Source: Aerococcaceae bacterium NML190073
Lineage (GTDB): Bacteria > Bacillota > Bacilli > Lactobacillales > Aerococcaceae
Direction of reading: 5' to 3'
Assembly: GCA_026131555.1 (NCBI GenBank)
Contig: JAMXJH010000004.1
Coordinates: forward strand, 62,001-126,000
Length of the DNA: 64,000 nt
The stretch's first letter is position 1, and each line of letters starts with the position of its first letter. The notes beneath the pieces were generated by a model. The model did no database searches, was not told the origin of the DNA, and was given only the letters and a program-made list of their open reading frames with translations. The translations under genes and the position numbers were made by a program. Shown piece after piece: positions 9,823 to 18,501 of the stretch.

Positions 9823-9857
9823 CAAAAAGAATCCATTTTCACTGGGAAAATGGATTC
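9823..9857 (-). terminator. Terminator after parC
   Basis: A 12-bp stem (GAATCCATTTTC with GAAAATGGATTC, 4-5 base loop) followed by TTTTTG on the minus strand, a few bases past the parC stop. Confidence 0.85.
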
Positions 9858-9863
9858 GTGTGA

Positions 9864-12299
9864 TTAGCCTAGCGGCGAAATATATAAATCAAGCACATTG
9901 CCTAACTTGTTCAGTTCCGGTAGTGTCGAACCGTTGGATAAGCGTTCGGTTAATGGAATGTCAGTCGTGTTCAAAGCAAGGACAAAACCGGTATCCCCGA
10001 TAATATGAACAGTTTCGCCACCATTCGGTAAAGCAACGATTTGTTTCATGTAATGTGGATTGGATTTCAATTCTTTCAAGACGAGAATCCCGCGACTTCC
10101 TCTGCCGAGTTCGGAAACGATGTCAACATCGAATCGCTTCACATTTCCTCGCTGAGTTAAAGCGAATAATTGTGGGCGTTTCAATTCGCTATGAAAAACT
10201 TGTCCGCTCACTAATTCATCGTCGTCTTTCAATTTAACGGCAACGACGCCTTGTGCTTTCAAACCTAGTTCGGAAACCAAACTTAAATCGTAACGCAAAG
10301 CATAGCTGCGGCGTGTAATCAATACAACTTCATAACGTGCACTTGTGTCCACTTCATGAACGGCAATCACTTCGTCTACATCGGATTTCAGCTTCATGGC
10401 GGTCATTGTTTTTGTCTTATAGCTTCGGTAAGTGGTAAACTGATCAACCGGCGTTTGCTTAATCATCCCTGAACGTGTCATAAAGACGAGATTTCGGTTG
10501 GTTTGCTCTGCCAAATGCACGGCAATGACACGCTCACCGTCAACGAGTTGATAGTGTTGTGACAGATGTGTTCCCATATCCTTCCAGCGAATATCCGGCA
10601 ATTCATGCACCGGCAAATGAATGTAATTCCCCTTCGTCGTCAAAATAATCATCGCATCATGCGTACTCAATTCCCGAACAAAAACAGGATAATCGAACTC
10701 CCGCAGTCCCAGTTCGGTGACTTCGGAAGACGTAAACGAACGCATGCTGGTGCGCTTAATATAACCCTCTTTGGTCACAGACACATAGACTTGCTCTTCC
10801 GGAATTAACACATGCGTTTCAATCGTCAAATCTTGCACTTCAGCTTCAAGTTGTGTCCGACGTGGCGAAAGAAACTTCTTCTTGATTGCTTTCAATTCAT
10901 TGATTAAGACTTTATTCAACACAATCTCACTCGCCAAAATATTCTCGTACATCAAAATCCGCTCATTCAGCTCGAATTTCTCTTGCTGTAAAGCCGTAAT
11001 GTCCGTATTCGTTAAGCGATATAATTGCAAGGAAACAATCGCTTCCGCCTGCTCTAATGAGAATTCAAACTCACTGACCAAGTTTTGCTTGGCGTCGGCC
11101 TTGTTCTCACTGCGACGGATTGTGGCGATTACTTCATCAAGAATCGAAACGACACGAATTAACCCGTCAACAATATGCAAACGTTTCTGATCATGCTTCA
11201 AATTGTAGGACGTTCTACGCGTGAGGACGTCTTTCTGGTGAGCGATATACGCTTCCAGAATTTGAATGAGACCTACCAGCATCGGACGGCGTTCGTTGAT
11301 TGCCACCATGTTGAAGTGATAGTTCACTTGCAAATCCGTGTGCTTAAAGAGATAATTCAAGATTCCGTTGGCATCGACTTCACGCTTCAATTCCACGACG
11401 ACACGTACGCCGTTGCGGTCGGATTCATCGCGCACATCGGCAATCCCTTCAATCTTGCGTTGAATACGAATATCGTCCAAACGTTGAATCAGTTTCGCCT
11501 TGTTCACTTCGTACGGCAACTCGCTGACGACAATTTGACTCTTGCCGCCCTTTAAATTCTCAATGTTGGTAACCGAACGGACGGTTATTTTGCCTTGACC
11601 GGTTTCGTATGCTTTCTGAACTTCCTTAATTCCTTGAATAATCCCGCCCGTTGGAAAATCAGGCGCCTGGATAAACTGCATAATATCCGCTAAAGTGTAA
11701 CGCTTATGCGATAACATGTGCACAACCGCATCGATGACTTCCGCCAAATTATGCGGTGGAATTTCGGTAGCGTAACCTGCAGATATCCCGGTCGCACCGT
11801 TGACCAATAAATTCGGGAAACGTGCCGGCAACACTTGCGGTTCTTCCGCCGTATCATCAAAGTTCAAGATGAAATCAACCGTTTCCTGCTTCAAATCACT
11901 TAATAATTCAGAAGCAATCGGCGATAAACGAGCTTCCGTATAACGCATTGCCGCCGCCGGGTCACCGTCCATACTACCATTGTTCCCGTGCATATCAATG
12001 AGCGGTTCGCGCAACTTCCAATCTTGGCTCATGCGTACCATCGCTTCATAAACAGACGAATCACCGTGCGGATGATAATTCCCGATGACGTTTCCGACGG
12101 TTTTGGCAGATTTACGATACGCATTGTCATGCGTATTGCGCTCCTGGAACATCGCAAAAAGTATCCGCCTTTGAACCGGCTTCAAACCATCGCGAATATC
12201 CGGCAATGCCCGGTCTTGAATAATGTATTTAGAATAGCGTCCGAAACGATCGCCAATGACATCGGCAAACGTCAATTCTTCAATATGTTCTTGTACCAT
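9864..12299 (-). CDS. parC: DNA topoisomerase IV subunit A
   Basis: Breakage-reunion subunit of topoisomerase IV, which decatenates daughter chromosomes. The winged-helix core has catalytic Tyr120 in [12 protein letters not shown]. The quinolone-resistance region reads [12 protein letters not shown], with Ser81 and Glu85 at the positions equivalent to S. aureus GrlA Ser80 and Glu84, so it is wild type at the usual mutation sites. The C-terminal beta-pinwheel region lacks the GyrA box, which supports ParC over GyrA. It starts 10 bases after the parE stop in a parE-parC operon. Confidence 0.95.
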   Translation of the reverse strand: MVQEHIEELTFADVIGDRFGRYSKYIIQDRALPDIRDGLKPVQRRILFAMFQERNTHDNAYRKSAKTVGNVIGNYHPHGDSSVYEAMVRMSQDWKLREPLIDMHGNNGSMDGDPAAAMRYTEARLSPIASELLSDLKQETVDFILNFDDTAEEPQVLPARFPNLLVNGATGISAGYATEIPPHNLAEVIDAVVHMLSHKRYTLADIMQFIQAPDFPTGGIIQGIKEVQKAYETGQGKITVRSVTNIENLKGGKSQIVVSELPYEVNKAKLIQRLDDIRIQRKIEGIADVRDESDRNGVRVVVELKREVDANGILNYLFKHTDLQVNYHFNMVAINERRPMLVGLIQILEAYIAHQKDVLTRRTSYNLKHDQKRLHIVDGLIRVVSILDEVIATIRRSENKADAKQNLVSEFEFSLEQAEAIVSLQLYRLTNTDITALQQEKFELNERILMYENILASEIVLNKVLINELKAIKKKFLSPRRTQLEAEVQDLTIETHVLIPEEQVYVSVTKEGYIKRTSMRSFTSSEVTELGLREFDYPVFVRELSTHDAMIILTTKGNYIHLPVHELPDIRWKDMGTHLSQHYQLVDGERVIAVHLAEQTNRNLVFMTRSGMIKQTPVDQFTTYRSYKTKTMTAMKLKSDVDEVIAVHEVDTSARYEVVLITRRSYALRYDLSLVSELGLKAQGVVAVKLKDDDELVSGQVFHSELKRPQLFALTQRGNVKRFDVDIVSELGRGSRGILVLKELKSNPHYMKQIVALPNGGETVHIIGDTGFVLALNTTDIPLTERLSNGSTLPELNKLGNVLDLYISPLG

Positions 12300-12309
12300 T
12301 CGCTCTCAC

Positions 12310-14367
12310 CTACTCTCCAAACAAACTGAATTGCCCGTCTTCTTCAACGAATAATTCAATCGCCTGCTCTTGTTGCTGTAATAATTGTTGGGTCTTATCG
12401 GGCGATGTTGTACCGGTCGCTTGCATTAAGACATCATCGGTTTCGTCCAAAGTGAAACTCACATGGCGCTCAATCCAACGGCGGCGTGGTTCAACTTTAT
12501 TCCCCATCAATGTCGTCACCCGTCTTTCGGCACGGGCGGCATCATCAATCGTCACACGAATTAACAAACGCGTTGCCGGATTCATCGTTGTATCCCACAA
12601 CTGGTCGGCATTCATTTCCCCCAAACCTTTGTATCGTTGCAAAATATACCCTTTCCCGACTTGTTTGATTTTGGCATCGAGTTCATCTTCCGTCCATGCG
12701 TACTCCACGACTGCCTTTTTGCCGGAGCCTTTGGAAATCTTGAAGAGTGGTGGCATCGCTAAGTATACCTTACCCGCTTCCAACAACGGCTTCATATAAC
12801 GGTAGAAGAACGTCAATAACAATACTTGAATATGCGCCCCGTCGGTGTCCGCATCGGTCATGATAATGACTTTATCATAGTTGACAGACGCTAAGTCGAA
12901 ATCCGCTCCCACACCGGCACCGATGGTATAAATCATCGTGTTAATCTCTTCGTTCTTCAGAATATCTTGCATCGACGCCTTCTCAGTGTTAATGACTTTT
13001 CCACGCAATGGCAAAATCGCCTGAAACTGACGGTCACGACCCAACTTCGCAGAACCGCCCGCCGAGTCCCCTTCGACCAAGTACAACTCATTGCGCGATG
13101 CGTCGCGCGACTGTGCTTTCGTTAATTTGCCCGATAACAAACGTTCTTGCTGTTGCTTCTTCGCACCGGAACGTGCCGCATCTCTGGCTTTACGCGCCGC
13201 TTCGCGTGTTTCCCTCGCCTTAATCGCCTTGCGCAAAATCATTTGACTGAAATTACCGTTCTCGTTCAAGTAGAAGGTCATCCGTTCATAAACGAAGTTA
13301 TCGACCATCGCACGCGCTTTCGGCGTGCCCAATTTCTCCTTTGTTTGCCCTTCGAACTGCAAATATTGTTCCGGAACACGTAACGACAGCACCGCCGCCA
13401 TTCCTTCACGCACATCGCTGCCTTCCAAATTCTTGTCTTTATCCTTCAATAAACCGACTTTGCGCCCGTATTCATTGAAGGCTTTGGTAATACCGGTCTT
13501 CATGCCGACTTCGTGGCTTCCGCCTCCCGAAGTACGGACATTATTGGCAAAAGAAAGAATCGTTTCCGAATAGCCGTCATTGTATTGCATGGCAAAATCA
13601 ATCTCGAAGCCGTCCACTTCTCCGGAAAAACTTGCCACATCGCCCAGGACGTCTTTCTCCTCGTTTAAGTATTGAACGAAATCTTCCAAACCTTTCGTGA
13701 AGTGGAAACTTTCTTGATAATCCGTGCGTTCATCGGCAATATCAATGGTTAATTCTTTCAACAAATAAGCAGACTCACGCAAACGCTCGGCAATCGTTTC
13801 GATATTGATGCTGGCGTGCCCGAAAATTTGCGTATCCGGCATGAAATGCACTGTTGTGCCATGCGCAGATTTACTGCTTGCCTTCACTTTCGTCAACTGG
13901 GTAGCGGGTTCGCCGCCATTTTCAAAGCGCATGTGGTATTTGTAACCGTCACGTTCGACTTCGACTTCCAACCAGCTCGATAAGGCATTGACGACGGAAG
14001 CCCCTACCCCGTGTAAGCCACCGGCTGACTTGTATCCGCCTTGACCGAACTTACCGCCGGCGTGCAACACGGTAAAGATGACTTGAATCGTCGGCACACC
14101 GCTGGCATGTAAACCGACCGGCATCCCGCGCCCGTTATCGCGCACCTTAATACTGCCGTCCTTGAGAATCGTCACTTGAATATGTGACGCAAAACCGGAC
14201 AGCACTTCATCGACTGCATTATCGACAATTTCGTACACCAAATGATGTAAACCGCGTTGGTCAGTCGAACCGATATACATACCCGGACGCTTACGAACCG
14301 CCTCTAATCCTTCCAAGATTTGAATGGCATCATCATTATAGTTATTTAATAAATCTTCCTTAGCCAA
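12310..14367 (-). CDS. parE: DNA topoisomerase IV subunit B
   Basis: ATPase subunit of topoisomerase IV. N-terminal GHKL ATPase signature: VYEIVDNAVDEVL, DNGRGMPVG and GGLHGVGASVVNAL. The C-terminal TOPRIM has LVEGDSAGGSAK and the metal-binding MTDADTDGAH. The PLRGKVINTEKA motif is present. 685 residues, no GyrB-type insert. Transcribed first, with parC following. ParE and GyrB are known targets of some Fic AMP-transferases, and a Fic gene lies at 32.2 kb in this window, though nothing in the sequence ties the two. Confidence 0.95.
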   Translation of the reverse strand: MAKEDLLNNYNDDAIQILEGLEAVRKRPGMYIGSTDQRGLHHLVYEIVDNAVDEVLSGFASHIQVTILKDGSIKVRDNGRGMPVGLHASGVPTIQVIFTVLHAGGKFGQGGYKSAGGLHGVGASVVNALSSWLEVEVERDGYKYHMRFENGGEPATQLTKVKASSKSAHGTTVHFMPDTQIFGHASINIETIAERLRESAYLLKELTIDIADERTDYQESFHFTKGLEDFVQYLNEEKDVLGDVASFSGEVDGFEIDFAMQYNDGYSETILSFANNVRTSGGGSHEVGMKTGITKAFNEYGRKVGLLKDKDKNLEGSDVREGMAAVLSLRVPEQYLQFEGQTKEKLGTPKARAMVDNFVYERMTFYLNENGNFSQMILRKAIKARETREAARKARDAARSGAKKQQQERLLSGKLTKAQSRDASRNELYLVEGDSAGGSAKLGRDRQFQAILPLRGKVINTEKASMQDILKNEEINTMIYTIGAGVGADFDLASVNYDKVIIMTDADTDGAHIQVLLLTFFYRYMKPLLEAGKVYLAMPPLFKISKGSGKKAVVEYAWTEDELDAKIKQVGKGYILQRYKGLGEMNADQLWDTTMNPATRLLIRVTIDDAARAERRVTTLMGNKVEPRRRWIERHVSFTLDETDDVLMQATGTTSPDKTQQLLQQQEQAIELFVEEDGQFSLFGE

Positions 14368-14404
14368 TAAATTTCACCTCTTAATCAGTTCCTTTAACTA
14401 CCCT

Positions 14405-14433
14405 ATCATAGCAAAACTAAGCATTGACAGCAA
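14405..14433 (-). promoter_or_regulatory. Sigma-A promoter of parE-parC
   Basis: TTGCTG, 17-base spacer, TATGAT on the minus strand, about 40 bases before the parE start. Confidence 0.65.
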
Positions 14434-14641
14434 ATAGAAATGTGTCAAGTAGACAAACACTCCGCCTTTATACACTCTCTACTTTCTTCGCTTTCTGTTG
14501 GATACTCCGCACATATTCTATCATTATCATATGGTTTTGGCTATTCCGATAGCGGTAATTCGGTAGCAAAATAATGAATTTACCATACCACTTTCTCTGA
14601 TTTCATGGTACACTATTCGAGTAATATGCAAGGAGGTTAAC

Positions 14642-15250
14642 ATGATTTATCACATCTTACTGGTTATCGCGGCTTATTTAGCCGGTTCTATCCCGACAGG
14701 TGTCTGGTACTCGCGTCACAAACACGCCGTCGATGTCAGAGAACTTGGAAGTGGCAATAGTGGCGCAACGAATATCGGACGTAACTTCGGCTTTAAGGCA
14801 GCCGTTTTTGTTTCGGCAATCGACGTCTTGAAGGGATGGATTCCCGTTCTGATTGCCAAAGCGCTGTTTGCCAACGAACCCGCCGTCATAATGGCAGTCG
14901 CCATCGCTTGCGTCATCGGACATGCGCACCCGCTTTTTGCCCATTTCAAAGGTGGCAAAATCGTCGCAACATCGATCGGTGTCCTCTTAGGATTTCATTT
15001 CTGGATTGGATTGGGGATGGTCTTGGTTTTCGCAACATTATTGTATGTAACGAGCACCGTCAGCCTGTCGAGCATGATAAGCTATACCTTAACCGCTCTT
15101 TACTTGTTGCTGACGCAGACGGAACGCATTTACGGTATCGGCTTTCTATTGATTGCCCTCTTCATGATCTATCGCCACCGCGAGAACATCGCCCGCCTAC
15201 TCAACGGCACGGAAAAACGGATTAAATTCGGGTTGCGAAAACCCGAATAG
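14642..15250 (+). CDS. plsY: Acyl-phosphate:glycerol-3-phosphate acyltransferase PlsY
   Basis: An integral membrane enzyme that makes lysophosphatidic acid from acyl-phosphate, the first membrane step of phospholipid synthesis. The three cytosolic PlsY motifs are visible: GSIPTG with RELGSGNSGATN in the first loops, GHAHPLFAHFKGGK in the middle, and RHRENIARLLNGTE near the C-terminus. 202 residues with about five helices. The start has AAGGAGG seven bases upstream. It is divergent from parE, an arrangement common in Firmicutes, and looks monocistronic. Confidence 0.95.
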   Translation: MIYHILLVIAAYLAGSIPTGVWYSRHKHAVDVRELGSGNSGATNIGRNFGFKAAVFVSAIDVLKGWIPVLIAKALFANEPAVIMAVAIACVIGHAHPLFAHFKGGKIVATSIGVLLGFHFWIGLGMVLVFATLLYVTSTVSLSSMISYTLTALYLLLTQTERIYGIGFLLIALFMIYRHRENIARLLNGTEKRIKFGLRKPE

Positions 15251-15271
15251 GCACTCCATTCGCCTATTATT

Positions 15272-15307
15272 CAGTGACACAACAGAAGTTGTGTCGCTAT
15301 TTTTTTG
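15272..15307 (+). terminator. Terminator after plsY
   Basis: AGTGACACAAC, loop AGAA, GTTGTGTCGCT, followed by ATTTTTTT. Classical and strong. Confidence 0.9.
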
Positions 15308-15442
15308 TGCATTTCAATCTCACGTAAAGGGAAGTCCATTCATTTACTCAATGATTCGGTGTCGCTAATATTTCAGGCAGGTCATTCGGTTTCCGGACAA
15401 TCTGCCTAGAGCGCTAGGGAACTCAAACTGTTTTCGGTTTCT

Positions 15443-15688
15443 GCTCCCTAACGCTCAGGGGAAGGAAAAACTTTATGTTTTGTGCTCCCTAGCGCCCAAG
15501 GCAAGAAAAAACTTTGTGTTTTGTGCTCCCTAGCGCTCAGGGGAAGAAAAAACTTTATGTTTTCTGCTCCCTAGCGCTCAGGGGAAGGAAAAATTCGATG
15601 TTTTCTGCTCCCTAGCGCCCAATGCAATGAAAAACTTTGTGTTTTGTGCTCCCTAGCGCTCAGGGGAAGGAAAAATTTGATGTTTTTT
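15443..15688. repeat. Six 41-bp tandem repeats
   Basis: Six complete units begin with GCTCCCTA(G/A)CGC at 15443, 15484, 15525, 15566, 15607 and 15648, each exactly 41 bases. Units 2 and 5 share a CCCAA variant while units 1, 3, 4 and 6 share CTCAGGGGAA, so two subtypes alternate in part. A degraded seventh copy starts at 15689. Just upstream, 15404-15421 carries the core in inverted orientation (AGAGCGCTAGGGA). Each unit can form a short CCCT/AGGG hairpin around AGCGCT. Function unknown. Confidence 0.9.
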
Positions 15689-15755
15689 GCTCTCACGGGC
15701 GTGCAGGAACCCAAACATTTCTCCGGGCGACTTCCCACTATACGAAAACAGCCGC

Positions 15756-15837
15756 CCCCTAATAGATAATGATAAGCCTCCCATTCATTAGATACCATAT
15801 CTAATAAATGAGAGGCTTTAGTGTCTTTAATTAGGGG
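15756..15837. repeat. Nested inverted repeat, possible dnaD terminator or small palindromic element
   Basis: An inner 18-bp stem (GCCTCCCATTCATTAGAT against GCCTCTCATTTATTAGAT, wobble pairs only) at about 15774-15819 lies inside outer 8-base arms CCCCTAAT (15756) and ATTAGGGG (15830). It lies just past the dnaD stop and could end that transcript, although no long T run follows. The two nested dyads also resemble a small mobile palindromic repeat. Confidence 0.6.
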
Positions 15838-15863
15838 CGTACTCAAAACACAATGTACATCGG

Positions 15864-16583
15864 TCATTCACCTTGAGGTTTATTCGGTTTCCATTCGACA
15901 ATGGGAATCTCAATGTCATCGTAGTGCGCATTCTGCGCGGCTTGTTCCTGTCTGCCTTGGAAACGACGCAATTCCTGTTGCGCTTCTTGAACTGTTCGGA
16001 TATTCTTTTTCTCCCAAGAAAGCAGAATTTTGTCGATATATTTCAAGCTAATCGCTTGATGAATGACCGCTTCTTTGAGCGCTAAGCGAATCAAATCCGG
16101 CTGATAACTATCCATTACGAGCCATTGATTGATTGTCTCCAGTTCAATCGGTGTCAGCACACGCCCGAACTCGCGTTCAAATGTCCGAACCAGTTGAGCG
16201 GCTTCATTCGTCGGCATGGTCATTGCCGACGGCTGCATCTTCGGTTGTTTCGCCAAGGATAATTGCTTATCCAATTGCTCGAACAACGGACGCAGTGTGA
16301 AATGATCGCGCTTAGTCCCGTCAGAGTGCGTCACCAACTCGATGGCTAAATATTCTTTCATCATCAATTGGTTCATATGCTCCATAATCGTCATCGTATC
16401 CCAGCCCAAATCTTTAGAGATGGCATCCATTTCATCAATCGGCTGCGATGACAATTGCGATAACAGATATGTCACTAAGACGAATTCTTCGGCAGTCAAC
16501 TTCAAGTCGCTATACCGCTTGAATAATACATTGGGGATTGACGTGCTCCCCATTTTTAGCCAATCATACAGATTGCTCTGCAT
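15864..16583 (-). CDS. dnaD: DnaD-type replication initiation protein
   Basis: DnaD is a primosomal protein that remodels DNA at the origin and at restart forks. The 239 residues show an N-terminal winged-helix region (about 20-105, L-T-A-E-E-F-V-L-V-T-Y-L-L) and the C-terminal DnaB_2/DnaD domain (about 130-215) ending in the conserved YIDKILLSWEKKNI. It follows asnS with a short gap that contains a hairpin, as in the Bacillus asnS-dnaD order. The nth gene that usually follows is absent. Confidence 0.92.
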   Translation of the reverse strand: MQSNLYDWLKMGSTSIPNVLFKRYSDLKLTAEEFVLVTYLLSQLSSQPIDEMDAISKDLGWDTMTIMEHMNQLMMKEYLAIELVTHSDGTKRDHFTLRPLFEQLDKQLSLAKQPKMQPSAMTMPTNEAAQLVRTFEREFGRVLTPIELETINQWLVMDSYQPDLIRLALKEAVIHQAISLKYIDKILLSWEKKNIRTVQEAQQELRRFQGRQEQAAQNAHYDDIEIPIVEWKPNKPQGE

Positions 16584-16604
16584 AAGATCCCTCCTCCGTG
16601 CAAA

Positions 16605-16632
16605 ATAAGGCTGGCTCTTAATGCCAGCCTCT
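16605..16632 (-). terminator. Hairpin between asnS and dnaD
   Basis: AGGCTGGC and GCCAGCCT form an 8-bp stem; on the minus strand it is followed by TTATTTT. It may act as a partial terminator that lowers dnaD relative to asnS. Confidence 0.65.
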
Positions 16633-16646
16633 GTATCAATTATGTG

Positions 16647-17945
16647 TTATGGATAAATACGATTCAATAAACGTGGGAACGGCGATGTTTCACGAATATG
16701 CTCAATACCACTTAACCAAGCAACGGTACGTTCCAAGCCGATGCCAAATCCTGAATGTGGAACCGAACCGTATTTACGTAAGTCCAAATACCAGGCATAT
16801 GCTGCCGGCTCCAAGCCGAATTTCTCAATGTTGGATGCCAATACATCGTAATCGACTTCACGTTCAGAACCTCCGATAATTTCCCCGTAACCTTCAGGCG
16901 CAATCATGTCCGCACATAATACCGTACGTGGATCTTCCGGATTCACTTTCATGTAGAACGGTTTGATATCTTTCGGATAATTCGTAATAAAAATCGGTTG
17001 CTCATATTGGCTCGCAATAAAGGTTTCATGTGGCGAACCGAAGTCGTCGCCCCACTTGATGTCATCGAAGCCATTTTGTTCCAACAACGCAATCGCATCG
17101 GTGTACGAAATACGTGGATACGGTAATTGCGTATATTTCTTCAATTGTTCCACGTCACGATTCAATGTTTTCAATGCTAATTCACAGTTATCAATCACGC
17201 TTTGAACAAGGTAAGCAACGTATTTCTCTTGAACTTGCAAGCTTTCTTCATGCTCCACGAATGCCATCTCCGGCTCCATCATCCAGAACTCGATTAAATG
17301 ACGGCGCGTCTTAGATTTCTCCGCACGGAAAGTCGGTCCGAATGAGAAGACTTTGCCGAATGCCATGGCAGCTGCTTCCATGTATAATTGCCCGCTCTGT
17401 GACAAAAAGGCATCTTCATCGAAATATTTCGTATGGAACAATTCCGTTGTGCCTTCCGGCGCACTACCTGTCAAAATCGGCGGGTCCACCTTGATGAAGC
17501 CTTCTTTTGCCATAAATTCATACGTCGCACGAATAATTTCGTTACGAACGGTTAGAATGGCGTGTTGTTTCGAAGAACGTAACCATAAGTGGCGGTGATC
17601 CATTAAGAAATCTGTTCCGTGTTCCTTCGGTGTAATAGGGTATTCATGGCTTTCTCCGACCACTTCAATCCCTTCCACCAATAATTCATAACCTAATGCT
17701 GAACGTGTGTCCGCTTGGATTTTGCCGGTAACACAAATGCTCGTCTCTTGGTTCAATCCTTTAGCTAATGTGAACACTTCTTCCGGCACATCGTTCTTAA
17801 CAACAATCGCTTGGAAATAAGCCGTTCCGTCACGTAATTGCAGAAAGGCAATCTTACCGCTGCTCCGCTTATTCGTTACCCACGCATTGATTTTGACTGT
17901 TTGATCCAAATAGTCTGCCGCTTGGCGCATTGTAATTGTATCCAT
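16647..17945 (-). CDS. asnS: Asparaginyl-tRNA synthetase
   Basis: Class II aminoacyl-tRNA synthetase that charges tRNA-Asn. The N-terminal OB-fold (about 1-110) is followed by the class II core: motif 2 [19 protein letters not shown], and motif 3 [16 protein letters not shown] place the start at MDTITMRQ because GGGAGG lies just before it; a longer frame upstream lacks a site and would run into the ypmB-like gene. 432 residues. A GatCAB amidotransferase is also present (58.6-61.8 kb), so its role here is probably Gln-tRNA formation. Confidence 0.95.
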   Translation of the reverse strand: MDTITMRQAADYLDQTVKINAWVTNKRSSGKIAFLQLRDGTAYFQAIVVKNDVPEEVFTLAKGLNQETSICVTGKIQADTRSALGYELLVEGIEVVGESHEYPITPKEHGTDFLMDHRHLWLRSSKQHAILTVRNEIIRATYEFMAKEGFIKVDPPILTGSAPEGTTELFHTKYFDEDAFLSQSGQLYMEAAAMAFGKVFSFGPTFRAEKSKTRRHLIEFWMMEPEMAFVEHEESLQVQEKYVAYLVQSVIDNCELALKTLNRDVEQLKKYTQLPYPRISYTDAIALLEQNGFDDIKWGDDFGSPHETFIASQYEQPIFITNYPKDIKPFYMKVNPEDPRTVLCADMIAPEGYGEIIGGSEREVDYDVLASNIEKFGLEPAAYAWYLDLRKYGSVPHSGFGIGLERTVAWLSGIEHIRETSPFPRLLNRIYP

Positions 17946-17964
17946 AGTTCCTCCCAAAGTTTTC

Positions 17965-18441
17965 TTAAATATTCTCAATTTTCTCAATCCACTCACCGTT
18001 TGTTGCGTTTAAGTAGTAATAGGTGAGCGTCCCGTTGGCGTTTTTGAATGTGACTTCCCATACGGGTTTGTCATCCATAATGCCTAACCTAGCTTGTAAG
18101 ATTTTGTGTGGATTTACATCTCCTTTAGCTATCGAAATGGCATCTTCTTCGGAAATAATGTCGTTCGGCGTGTAATACTGCGCTTTGCCGCCGTCTCTTG
18201 CGATAATAGCGTAGCGTTCCTGTCCGTCCTTATCTTCGAAAAATAAACTGAAATAAGTCTGGTCAATCGTTACCCAATAGAAGCGTTTAACAGACTTTAC
18301 AGGGTAGTCATATTCAACCAATTTAACTGCTTCGGATTCTGCCTGACTGATTTTTGTTTGACTTTGCCAGAAAAGCCATGTGAAACATAATAGCAACAGC
18401 AAACAAATAAAGGTCAAAATCGATACCGTTTTACGATTCAC
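17965..18441 (-). CDS. YpmB-like membrane-anchored protein (DUF5590)
   Basis: 158 residues with one N-terminal membrane anchor (about 7-25) and an extracytoplasmic region of two PepSY-like halves; the conserved WYYLNA-type ending appears here as [12 protein letters not shown]. YpmB proteins have no established function. The GTG start follows a GGGGG-rich site. The order dinG-ypmB-asnS-dnaD matches Bacillus except that ypmA and aspB are missing, which supports the assignment. Confidence 0.8.
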   Translation of the reverse strand: MNRKTVSILTFICLLLLLCFTWLFWQSQTKISQAESEAVKLVEYDYPVKSVKRFYWVTIDQTYFSLFFEDKDGQERYAIIARDGGKAQYYTPNDIISEEDAISIAKGDVNPHKILQARLGIMDDKPVWEVTFKNANGTLTYYYLNATNGEWIEKIENI

Positions 18442-18501
18442 TTATAGAACCCCCTTCTCCAAATCTAATTCGCTAACTATCATACCATACTTTTCGTTAT
18501 T

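Larger units (their letters stand above)
9483..9863. other. pflB upstream region, no gene seen
   Basis: Apart from the pflB promoter and the parC terminator, this stretch holds two short dyads that might bind an anaerobic or redox regulator. ACGATTA at 9602-9608 pairs with TAATCGT at 9620-9626, and AACTTT is mirrored by AAAGTT around TTTGTGAAAAAG near 9643-9659. The second resembles half of a Rex site (TTGTGAA). Neither is a clear match, and no reading frame in this stretch looks coding. Confidence 0.4.
15251..15863. other. Intergenic region with repeats, no gene
   Basis: 613 bases with no credible gene. It contains the plsY terminator, the 41-bp tandem array and a nested inverted repeat. 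An open frame on the minus strand crosses the repeats, but 41 is not a multiple of three and the frame has no family resemblance or ribosome binding site, so I treat it as chance. Confidence 0.7.

Noticed and set aside
15443-15688. CRISPR array
   Set aside because: Units abut without unique spacers and no cas gene is present.
15571-15867. 98-codon open frame on the minus strand across the 41-bp repeats
   Set aside because: Repeat length rotates the frame, composition is unlike a protein, and no ribosome binding site is seen.
16647-17996. Longer asnS reading frame
   Set aside because: The first 17 codons run into the end of the ypmB-like gene and lack a ribosome binding site; the GGGAGG site points to 17945.
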